A stretch of DNA of 31,646 bases, taken from NCBI GenBank assembly GCA_937967375.1, contig CALCJF010000102.1:1-31646 (forward strand), given 5' to 3'. The position numbers and the translations under genes were made by a program. This stretch comes from an uncultured Leucobacter sp. Its GTDB lineage: Bacteria; Actinomycetota; Actinomycetes; Actinomycetales; Microbacteriaceae. The notes under the pieces are model-generated. The model did no database searches, was not told the origin of the DNA, and saw nothing but the letters and a program-made list of their open reading frames with translations. Position 1 is the first letter of the stretch, and each line of letters opens with the position of its first letter. Positions 18,109-24,376 of this stretch are shown here, one piece after another.

Positions 18109-18294
18109 ATGAGCGAATCGGCCGAGAACGGCGGTGGCGCCGAGTCGCCAAAGTGGGAGTACTTTGTGACCCCGCTACTGCTGCACAACGAGGCAACCAT
18201 TCTGAACAACTGGGGCGCCCAGGGGTGGGAGCTCGTGCAGATCATTGAGGGCCCGGCCGGCGGCAACGTCGCATATTTGAAGAGAAAGGGCTGA
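18109..18294 (+). CDS. Small DUF4177-like protein
   Basis: This 61-residue protein carries the DUF4177-type pattern: KWEYFVTPLL, then ILNNWGAQGWELVQI and a final VAYLKRKG (the W.Y...., LN..G..GWELV, ..KR core). The family is a short beta-rich fold of unknown function, widespread in actinobacteria and Firmicutes. AAAGGAG is six bases before the ATG. Two bases separate its stop from the ATG of the RidA-like gene, so the pair is co-translated. The same pairing (Rv3678A with Rv3678c) exists in Mycobacterium tuberculosis, from memory. The conserved pairing hints at a link with imine/enamine metabolism, which is inference. Confidence 0.88.
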   Translation: MSESAENGGGAESPKWEYFVTPLLLHNEATILNNWGAQGWELVQIIEGPAGGNVAYLKRKG

Positions 18295-18296
18295 GC

Positions 18297-18761
18297 ATGT
18301 CAGTCATCGAAGAACGCCTGCGTGAGTTGGGCTATGAGGTTCCCGAGGTTGCAGCTCCCGTGGCTGCTTATGTGCCGGCTCTGCGCCGTGGCAACCTCAT
18401 CTACACGAGCGGCCAGCTTCCGTTCGTAGAGGGTGCGCTGCCGAAGACGGGCAAGGTGGGTGCAGAGGTTTCGCCTGAAGAGGCCGAGGATCTCGCGCGC
18501 CAGTGCGCGCTCAACGGTCTCGCTGCGGCTCGCGGCGTGCTCGGCTCGCTCGACAAAATCACCCAGGTCGTGAAGGTCACCGCGTTCGTCGCGTCTGACC
18601 CGTCGTTCACCGGCCAGCCCGCAGTCGCCAACGGTGCCTCGGTGTTCCTCGGCCGGGTCTTCGGCGATACCGGTATTCACGTTCGCTCGGCGGTCGGCGT
18701 CTCGGTGCTGCCGCTCGATGCTCCCGTCGAGATCGAGTTTGTGTTCGAGACCTCGGAGTAG
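18297..18761 (+). CDS. RidA (YjgF/YER057c/UK114) family protein
   Basis: This 154-residue protein belongs to the Rid family, whose RidA members hydrolyse reactive enamines/imines from pyridoxal-phosphate enzymes. The core is present: GNLIYTSGQLPFVEG, QCALNGLAAARGVLGSLDKI, VKVTAFVASDPSFTGQPAVANGAS, and the end HVRSAVGVSVLPLDAPVEIEF, where R130 corresponds to the essential arginine and E145 to the conserved acidic residue of RidA. It is longer than E. coli RidA (128 residues) because of an N-terminal LRELGYEVPE extension typical of the actinobacterial subgroup (Rid6/7-like). Some of these subgroups lack imine deaminase activity, so I give no symbol. GAAAGG at the end of the upstream gene serves as ribosome binding site. 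Confidence 0.92.
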   Translation: MSVIEERLRELGYEVPEVAAPVAAYVPALRRGNLIYTSGQLPFVEGALPKTGKVGAEVSPEEAEDLARQCALNGLAAARGVLGSLDKITQVVKVTAFVASDPSFTGQPAVANGASVFLGRVFGDTGIHVRSAVGVSVLPLDAPVEIEFVFETSE

Positions 18762-18780
18762 AGTTCACTCAACACAGAAG

Positions 18781-18820
18781 GGGGCGAGGATCACGCAGTG
18801 TGATCCTCGCCCCATTCTTG
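18781..18820. terminator. Bidirectional terminator between ridA-like and acs
   Basis: GGGGCGAGGATCAC (18781-18794) and GTGATCCTCGCCCC (18800-18813) form a perfect 14-bp stem with a five-base loop, followed on the plus strand by ATTCTTGTATTT. It lies between the stops of convergent genes and can serve both; the plus-strand side has the better T-rich tail. Confidence 0.85.
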
Positions 18821-18833
18821 TATTTGCGCGAGA

Positions 18834-20834
18834 CTACTGCTTTGCCGCGGCTTGCTCATCTCGAACTCGCAGCGAAATCGTCTGCATGACCGCTGTATCG
18901 GCGAGCGTCGTGGTGTCGCCGATCTCCTTGCCCTCGGCTGCCTGCTTGAGCAGGCGACGCATGATCTTGCCCGAACGCGTCTTCGGCAGCTCGCTCACGA
19001 CGAACACCTGCCGGGGCCTAGCAATCGCACCGATCTGAGCCGCCACGTGCTTCTTGAGCTCGGCTTCTGCCTCAGCTTCGCTGAGCAACTGCTGCTGCGA
19101 TTTCAGAATGACAAAAGCCACTACGGCTTGACCAGTGGTTTCGTCGTCTGCGCCAACCACTGCGGCCTCTGCCACTGCATGGTGCTCTACGAGCGACGAC
19201 TCGATCTCGGTGGTCGAGAGCCGGTGGCCCGAGACGTTCATCACGTCATCGACGCGTCCGAGCAACCAGACATCACCGTCCTCGTCGACTCTCGCGCCGT
19301 CGCCAGCGAAGTACTGGTCGCCAAACTTCTCCCAGTAGGTGTCGATGAAGCGCTGATCGTCACCCCAGATGGTGCGCACCATCGAGGGCCACGGGTGCCT
19401 GATCGTGAGCAGCCCGCCCTGACCGCGATCGACCCGGTTACCGCTATCGTCGACCACGTTCACGTCGATGCCGGGCTGGGCAGCCTGAGCGCTGCCGGGT
19501 TTCAGGTTCGTCAAGCCGGGCAGCGGAGCGATCATGATCGCACCGGTTTCGGTCTGCCACCAGGTGTCGACGATGGGGGCCTTGCCGGCGCCGATGACCT
19601 CGTGGTACCAGCGCCAGGCTTCGGGGTTGATGGGTTCGCCCACCGACCCGAGCACTCGAATGCTCGAGAGGTCGTACTGTTCTGGAACCTGGCGGCCTAC
19701 CTTCATGCACGAACGAATCGCGGTGGGCGCAGTGTAGAGAATCGAGACCTTGTACTTCTCGACGATCTGCCACCAGCGGCCCCAATCGGGAGTGTCCGGG
19801 GTGCCCTCATAGATCACCTGGGTGGCGCCATTCGCGAGCGGCCCATAGACGACGTAGCTGTGACCGGTGACCCAACCGACGTCTGCAGTGCACCAGTAGA
19901 CATCGGTCTCGGGCTTCAGGTCGAAGACGTCGCGGTGCGTGGCCGATGCCTGGGTCAGGTATCCGCCGCTCGTGTGCAGAATGCCCTTCGGCTTGCCCGT
20001 GGTGCCGCTCGTGTACAGGATGAAAAGCGGGTTCTCTGCCGGGAAGCCCTTTGCGGTGTGTTCTCCGTCGTAGGCCGAGATCTCGTCGTGCCACCACAGA
20101 TCACGACCAGCCTGCATCTCGACTTCGTTGCCGCCACGCTTGACGACGAGCACCTTCTTGACGGTACTGGGTGTGCCGTCTGCGTTGTCGAGACGCAGGG
20201 CGTCATCGACGGTTGGCTTGAGCGCCGAGACACGTCCCTTGCGGTGGCCGCCGTCGGCAGTGATCACAAGCTCGGCCTCGGCGTCGTCAACGCGGCTTCT
20301 CAGGCTCTCCGCGCTGAACCCACCGAAGACGACCGAGTGGGCCGCGCCGAGGCGGGCGCAGGCGAGCATCGCGATGACGGTCTCAGGGATCATCGGCATG
20401 TAGATTGCGACCCGGTCGCCCTGCTCGACACCGAGCGCGGTGAGCATGTTTGCCGCGCGCTTCACCTCGTGAGTCAACTCGCCGTAGGTGTAGGTGCGGG
20501 TGTCGCCAGGTTCGCCCTCGAAGTAGAGTGCTACGCGATCACCGATGCCTGCGGCGATGTGCCGGTCGAGGCAGTTCGCGGCGACGTTGAGCTCGCCGTC
20601 TTGAAACCATTTTGCGAAGGGCGGGTTCGACCAGTCGAGCACCTCAGTGAAGGGTTTCGTCCACTGCAGTTCGCGAGCACGGCTTGCCCAGTAGCCTTGG
20701 GGGTCTTCGGCGGCTTTCCAATAGATCGACGAATCGCCCAGGTTTGCCTGCGCCTTGAATTCTGGGCTCGGCGGGTAGGTCTCTACCTCGAGCGAGTAGC
20801 TTTCGATCGTGCCGTTAGCGGTCGTGTCTGACAT
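18834..20834 (-). CDS. acs: Acetyl-CoA synthetase (AMP-forming)
   Basis: This enzyme activates acetate to acetyl-CoA via acetyl-AMP, the high-affinity route that complements Pta-AckA. From the ATG at 20834 it is 666 residues. Landmarks are the acetyl-CoA synthetase N-terminal segment (YWASRARELQWTKPFTEVLDW), the P-loop YTSGTTGKPKG (adenylate-forming A3), DTWWQTETGA (A5), the hinge region LGRVDDVMNVSGHRLST, and the C-terminal lysine motif PKTRSGKIMRR. The lysine in SGK is the residue acetylated by Pat-type enzymes to switch activity off. The open frame extends 58 codons upstream to 21008, but that part is atypical of the family and runs into the tad control region, so I reject it. A GAGGG 11 bases before the ATG is a weak ribosome site. 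Confidence 0.96.
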   Translation of the reverse strand: MSDTTANGTIESYSLEVETYPPSPEFKAQANLGDSSIYWKAAEDPQGYWASRARELQWTKPFTEVLDWSNPPFAKWFQDGELNVAANCLDRHIAAGIGDRVALYFEGEPGDTRTYTYGELTHEVKRAANMLTALGVEQGDRVAIYMPMIPETVIAMLACARLGAAHSVVFGGFSAESLRSRVDDAEAELVITADGGHRKGRVSALKPTVDDALRLDNADGTPSTVKKVLVVKRGGNEVEMQAGRDLWWHDEISAYDGEHTAKGFPAENPLFILYTSGTTGKPKGILHTSGGYLTQASATHRDVFDLKPETDVYWCTADVGWVTGHSYVVYGPLANGATQVIYEGTPDTPDWGRWWQIVEKYKVSILYTAPTAIRSCMKVGRQVPEQYDLSSIRVLGSVGEPINPEAWRWYHEVIGAGKAPIVDTWWQTETGAIMIAPLPGLTNLKPGSAQAAQPGIDVNVVDDSGNRVDRGQGGLLTIRHPWPSMVRTIWGDDQRFIDTYWEKFGDQYFAGDGARVDEDGDVWLLGRVDDVMNVSGHRLSTTEIESSLVEHHAVAEAAVVGADDETTGQAVVAFVILKSQQQLLSEAEAEAELKKHVAAQIGAIARPRQVFVVSELPKTRSGKIMRRLLKQAAEGKEIGDTTTLADTAVMQTISLRVRDEQAAAKQ

Positions 20835-20997
20835 GTGCGCCGTCACCCTCTGTTCTGCGCGCACCCCTGTGTGCGCGTGGATCCAGCGTAAAATATATTC
20901 TTCGCCGCAGCAAGCTTTGATGCCCTGTGTTTCGCGCGCGTGCGCTGTGGCCGTGCCAACGCGAGAGTCGGTCGCAGTACCGCTCCTGAAGGCCGAC

Positions 20998-21041
20998 TTG
21001 TCGCTCACAAGCCGGCCAGATCAGGGTTCTCCACAGATTTC
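20998..21041. repeat. Bipartite repeat, copy 1 (upstream of tadA; acs-tad divergent region)
   Basis: TTGTCGCTCACA (20998-21009) and TTCTCCACAGATTTC (21027-21041) are separated by 17 bp. Both blocks recur exactly, in the same order and orientation with an 18-bp gap, at 23179-23223 in front of the second tad unit. The left block contains TGT-N5-ACA; the right one resembles a DnaA box (TTCTCCACA). It ends 45 bp before the tadA ATG and sits in the 252-bp region between acs and tadA. It is a candidate regulator-binding element. Confidence 0.7.
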
Positions 21042-21086
21042 TTGAAGTGGTCAAACCGGGGTGCTGTCAGGGTGTTGGCTTACCGT

Positions 21087-22133
21087 ATGTATGTAGCGAG
21101 ATCGGGCGACCCGCCCGCGCACCTGAGCCCCGCGCGGCAGTCGGTCTGGCAGGCCCCAAGTGCACCCGCTGCGCTACGGAGCTCTGCGCTCAGCGTTGAA
21201 GCCGCGCGAGCGTTTGGTGGGCTGCTGCCAATGCTCGACTGGCCTGAGCTGCGCGATGTGCTGATTCAAGTCGTGGCTGGTGAGGGGCAGCTGTGGTTCG
21301 ATCATGGAGGCCGCATGCACCAGCTCCCCGAGTGGAGAGCCTCACCCGAAGCGGTGCGTGCGACGGCGGTCGGGCTGATCGCGGCCGGAGGCAGACATCT
21401 TGACGAGTTAAACCCTTGCGCAGATGTGCGCCTCGGTGACGGGATCCGTGTGCACGCAATATTGCCACCGGCGAGCGTGACCGGTGCGGCGATATCGATT
21501 CGGGTGCCGAGGATCGCCCCGCTCGATTTCGCACAGCTCACCTCTTCCGGGTTCTGCGACTCGAGGCAGCGCGAGCTGTTGCGCTCGGCCGTGGCCGAGC
21601 ACGCGAACCTCTTGGTCACTGGAGGAACAGGAAGCGGCAAGACCACCGTGCTCGCCGCGCTGCTCGATCTCGTGCCCGAGCAAGAGCGCGTCGTGACCAT
21701 TGAAGACGTCGCCGAATTGCGGCTCACGCATCAGCATTGGGTGGCGCTCGAAGCCAGGCAGGCCAATAGCGAGGGAGTCGGTGCGCTGCCGCTCGACCGA
21801 TTGCTGCGTGAGGCGCTTCGAATGCGACCTGACCGCATCGTGCTGGGGGAGTGCCGTGGGCCAGAGCTCTTGACTCTGCTGACCGCGCTCAACACCGGGC
21901 ATAACGGGGGCGCCGGTACGCTGCATGCATCGAGCCTCGCAGACGTGCCTGCAAGACTCGAAGCGCTTGGTGCGCTTGGAGGGCTGTCGGCCACCGCAGT
22001 CGCTCGTCAAGTGTGTTCGGCCCTGCATTTTGCGGTGCATCTTGAACGAACCGTAACCGGGTCACATCGGCTCGTCTCGATCGGTCGATTTCTGCTTCTC
22101 GACGGCGTGCTCGGCATCGAAGAGGTCGCATGA
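21087..22133 (+). CDS. tadA: TadA/CpaF-type secretion ATPase
   Basis: This ATPase powers assembly or secretion through a Tad (Flp pilus) system. The 348-residue protein has an N-terminal domain (about 35-150), then Walker A GGTGSGKTT (179-187), Asp box IEDVAELRL (205-213), Walker B-like RIVLGECRGPE (250-260) and His box GTLHA (277-281). The open frame begins at 20940, but the bipartite repeat lies in that stretch. The ATG at 21087 gives a length close to mycobacterial Rv3659c (352 residues). GTG at 21072 is an alternative. TACCGT directly before the ATG may be an overlapping -10 box. It shares a 4-bp ATGA overlap with the next gene. Confidence 0.93.
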   Translation: MYVARSGDPPAHLSPARQSVWQAPSAPAALRSSALSVEAARAFGGLLPMLDWPELRDVLIQVVAGEGQLWFDHGGRMHQLPEWRASPEAVRATAVGLIAAGGRHLDELNPCADVRLGDGIRVHAILPPASVTGAAISIRVPRIAPLDFAQLTSSGFCDSRQRELLRSAVAEHANLLVTGGTGSGKTTVLAALLDLVPEQERVVTIEDVAELRLTHQHWVALEARQANSEGVGALPLDRLLREALRMRPDRIVLGECRGPELLTLLTALNTGHNGGAGTLHASSLADVPARLEALGALGGLSATAVARQVCSALHFAVHLERTVTGSHRLVSIGRFLLLDGVLGIEEVA

Positions 22134-23104
22134 TGCGGCTGCGACGGGGGCGTGCTGGGGGAGGCCGGGGCACTGGGAGCACGCGCGGAGTCTCAGCCGA
22201 AGAGAAGACGCGCTCGGTGGCGGCGACGGCAGCATTGCGAGCCGCGTCGCTTCTGGGCGGTGGCGTTTCCTCGGCCAAAGTCTGGCGGGTGCTCGGAGAA
22301 GAGCCCGGTGCACCAGACGAACTGGTCGAAATTGCCAAGCGCGTAGCATCGGGGCAACCGGGTGAGGTGGCGCTCGCCGCCGTCGGCGACCCCGAGTGGC
22401 GGGTGCTTGCGGCCGCCTGGTCATTGGCGCTGCACAGCGGTGCTCCCATCGCTCGTATGCTCGAGCGCATGGCCGAGGCGTTAGTGTCACTTGAACGGGT
22501 CGGCAACCGACGTTCCGTGCTGCTTGCGGGTCCGCGCGCCACAATACGACTAGTGAGCTCGTTGCCGCTCGTCGCAATGCTGTTTGGTGCGATTCTCGGC
22601 TTCGACCCGATCGCGGTGATGCTGAGCCCGGCAGGTGCGGTGCTCGGCGCGCTCGGTGGGGTGCTGCTGCTCGTCGGGGTGCGCTGGGCGAAAGTGCTCG
22701 CCGATCGCCTCGCCGCGGCGGAGTGGGTGTCGGGTCTTGAGTGCGAGCTGTGCTGGATCGCTCTCTCTGGCGGCGCGGCGCAGCACGCAGCGCTGCGCAA
22801 CGTAGCGGATCGGGCAGATGCGTTTGCGGTGGCCTGGGTGCGGCTTGGCGCACTTAGACGCGATGGCGCGGTACAGCAGGTGCTTCGGGCGGCAACCGCC
22901 CACGGCACCCCTGCGGGTTCGATGCTCTTAGCCGAAGCGGCGGCCGCTCGTGCGCGTACGCTGGCTGAGCTCGAGCGGCAGGCGGAGCGCCTGGCGGTGA
23001 GCGTGCTGTTGCCGATCGGAGTGTGCGTGCTTCCGTCGTTCATCGTGCTCGGTGTGTTGCCCGTACTGCTTGCCGTCATGGGATCGCTCGGGCCGATCTC
23101 GTAG
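22130..23104 (+). CDS. Tad inner-membrane platform protein, apparently combining TadB and TadC halves
   Basis: This 324-residue protein is the only T2SF/GspF-like platform gene in the locus. There are two similar units. The first has a soluble helical part at about 25-130 (TAALRAASLLGGGVSSAKVW ... AAAWSLALHSGAPIARMLERMAEAL) followed by two membrane helices (about 139-185). The second has a soluble part at about 200-285 (ALSGGAAQHAAL ... LRAATAHGTPAGSMLLAEAAAARART) followed by membrane segments at about 293-320. The GxP-like LHSGAPI and AHGTPAG motifs correspond in both. Actinobacteria such as mycobacteria use two separate proteins for these roles (Rv3658c, Rv3657c). The start ATG overlaps the tadA stop. 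Confidence 0.8.
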   Translation: MMRLRRGRAGGGRGTGSTRGVSAEEKTRSVAATAALRAASLLGGGVSSAKVWRVLGEEPGAPDELVEIAKRVASGQPGEVALAAVGDPEWRVLAAAWSLALHSGAPIARMLERMAEALVSLERVGNRRSVLLAGPRATIRLVSSLPLVAMLFGAILGFDPIAVMLSPAGAVLGALGGVLLLVGVRWAKVLADRLAAAEWVSGLECELCWIALSGGAAQHAALRNVADRADAFAVAWVRLGALRRDGAVQQVLRAATAHGTPAGSMLLAEAAAARARTLAELERQAERLAVSVLLPIGVCVLPSFIVLGVLPVLLAVMGSLGPIS

Positions 23105-23178
23105 CGCCTCTTCGCCGTTTCCGTGACCCGATTCTGCCGGCGCACGGCTGCTCCGTTGAGACATGCCCATCACCCAGT

Positions 23179-23223
23179 TTGTCGCTCACAGCTTCTCCCT
23201 TCTGCAGCTTCTCCACAGATTTC
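23179..23223. repeat. Bipartite repeat, copy 2 (upstream of the DUF4244 pilin-like gene)
   Basis: TTGTCGCTCACA (23179-23190) and TTCTCCACAGATTTC (23209-23223) are separated by 18 bp. It is the second exact copy of both blocks found upstream of tadA. It lies in the 221-bp non-coding gap between the platform gene and the pilin-like gene, 102 bp before the latter's ATG. I see no terminator or other gene in that gap. Confidence 0.7.
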
Positions 23224-23325
23224 GAGGGATATCGCAAAACGCCGTATGCACGCTCGAAGACAAGCGCACGATGGGTGCAGAGAGATCGGCGCTGGGCCGA
23301 TCCAACGAATATTTGGAGAACACGC

Positions 23326-23568
23326 ATGAACGCCAAACTTTCTGCACTTTCTGCCTCGCTCGACCAGTTTGTGAAGCGTCGAGACGCATCGCCAGGCAAG
23401 GTGCTGCATCAGGTGCAAGACGACGAGGGTGCTGTCACCGCGGAGTATGCGGTTGTCATCATGGGCGCCGTGGCCTTTGCGGGGGTGCTCGTCGCCATCA
23501 TGAGATCTGGGGAGGTGCGCGCATTTCTGCTCAATCTGATCGAACAGGCACTCAGCTCGGCTGGCTGA
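23326..23568 (+). CDS. DUF4244 pilin-like small membrane protein
   Basis: This 80-residue protein is recognised as DUF4244, the Flp-pilin-like peptide of actinobacterial Tad loci (Rv3656c type). A charged N-terminal region precedes the motif DDEGAVTAEYAVVIMGAVAFAGVLVAIM. Here the G-A/S-x-T-A-E-Y motif followed by one hydrophobic helix matches type IV-like prepilins, with the glutamate at the +5 position after the likely cleavage site. The short tail is EVRAFLLNLIEQALSSAG. TTGGAGA eight bases before ATG is a good ribosome site. Longer in-frame open sequence upstream (to 23023) overlaps the previous gene and the repeat and is not part of the gene. No prepilin peptidase lies in the window. Confidence 0.88.
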   Translation: MNAKLSALSASLDQFVKRRDASPGKVLHQVQDDEGAVTAEYAVVIMGAVAFAGVLVAIMRSGEVRAFLLNLIEQALSSAG

Positions 23569-23603
23569 ATCGCAGAGGCCGCACCTCGGGTTGTCGTCGG
23601 CGC

Positions 23604-23954
23604 GTGATTGATGTCGACAGCGAACGGGGCTCGGTGACGGCAGAATTCGCGGTGGCGCTTCCCGCAGTGTTGCTGGTGTTGCTGCTCGCGATTGGGGCGG
23701 TAATGCTCTCCGCACAGCGGTTGAGTCTCAGCTCAGCCGCGGCGCAGATGGCCCGCCACGAAGCGCGGGGTGACGCCGCGGCTGCGGCCGCTGTGTTCGG
23801 CGGGCTGAGCATGCGCGGCGGTGTCGTCGTGCAAAGAACCGCCCAGGGGCAGCTGCACTGCGTAACACTGAGCGCCACCCCCGCGGGCGGTGCTCTCTCA
23901 GCGATAAGCGTCAGTGGTCGAGGGTGCGCGGCCGTGAGTGAGGCGGGCTCATGA
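23604..23954 (+). CDS. TadE-like pseudopilin
   Basis: This 116-residue protein has the TadE-type opening SERGSVTAEFAVALPAVLLVLLLAIGAVMLSAQRLSLSSAAAQMARHEARG, that is a short N-terminus, a GSVTAEF processing-type motif and one membrane helix. A small exported domain with two cysteines follows (HCVTL and GRGCAAV). TadE proteins are minor pilins of Tad systems. GTG at 23604 is the first possible start in frame after the upstream open region; no clear Shine-Dalgarno is present, so the exact start is uncertain. It follows the DUF4244 gene by 35 bp. Its TGA overlaps an ATG (23951) that opens the short frame described next. Confidence 0.85.
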   Translation: MIDVDSERGSVTAEFAVALPAVLLVLLLAIGAVMLSAQRLSLSSAAAQMARHEARGDAAAAAAVFGGLSMRGGVVVQRTAQGQLHCVTLSATPAGGALSAISVSGRGCAAVSEAGS

Positions 23955-24004
23955 GCCACCGGAGTAATAAGCTGCATGATGGTGCGCGCGGGGTCAGCCC
24001 GTGA
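23951..24004 (+). other. 17-codon overlapping reading frame at the start of the last tad gene
   Basis: An ATG that overlaps the tadE stop (ATGA) opens a 17-codon frame ending DGARGVSP-stop. The TGA at 24002-24004 overlaps the GTG (24001) of the next gene in the other frame (GTGA). DGARGVS looks like the D-x-G-x-x-S N-terminus expected on the following TadE-like protein, so this may be its true N-terminus, joined by a -1 shift (CCG re-read as CCC), or simply a coupling leader. Confidence 0.5.
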
Positions 24005-24324
24005 GCGCCCCCGCACTGCTCGGCGTCGCGGCAGCAACCCTTGCTCTGGCGCTCCCTATTATTGGGGCCGCTGCTGCGCTTGATACTGCCGAGCGCGCTG
24101 CCGGAGCCGCAGACGCGGCGGCCCTGGCCGCGGCAGACGCCGCCCACGGGTGGATCGACAGTGATCCTTGCGCAATCGCAGAAACGGTGACGAGTGCCGT
24201 CGAAGTACATCTCGAAAGCTGCGATGTGAACCTGGAAAGCGGCCAGGTTCGCATCAGCGTCAGCGTGCAGACTATGTTCGGGAGAGTCACGGAGCGTGCA
24301 CACGCAGTGCCCTCTGTGGCATAG
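24001..24324 (+). CDS. TadE-like protein of the Rv3654c type
   Basis: This 107-residue protein begins at GTG. The first helix (ALLGVAAATLALALPIIGAAAALDTAE) is followed by RAAGAADAAALAAADAAHGW, the A-A-D-x-A-A-L-A-A-A signature of the secretion-locus TadE-like family (Rv3654c; the 'helicase/secretion neighbourhood' group). A small domain with two cysteines follows (SDPCAIAE, LESCDVNLE). The usual N-terminal D/E-R-G-S motif is missing if translation starts at 24001, but a matching DGARGVS is encoded just upstream in another frame (previous entry). The frame is closed by a stop at 23977, so no longer in-frame start exists. It precedes topA by 52 bp. Confidence 0.75.
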   Translation: MSAPALLGVAAATLALALPIIGAAAALDTAERAAGAADAAALAAADAAHGWIDSDPCAIAETVTSAVEVHLESCDVNLESGQVRISVSVQTMFGRVTERAHAVPSVA

Positions 24325-24376
24325 AGTGGTGCCCCAGAACCGCATCACACAATTGATTACGTTGAGAAGGAGCGCT

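Noticed and set aside
18852..20831. 659-codon plus-strand open frame opposite acs
   Set aside because: It mirrors the acs gene, has no recognisable motif, and its length follows from the high GC third positions.
20835..21008. 58-codon N-terminal extension of acs
   Set aside because: It is Arg/Cys-rich and unlike Acs N-termini. It covers a divergent promoter region and the first block of the bipartite repeat.
20998..21041. Replication-origin DnaA-box cluster
   Set aside because: Only one DnaA-like 9-mer per copy and no AT-rich unwinding region or dnaA/dnaN genes; a regulatory site fits better.
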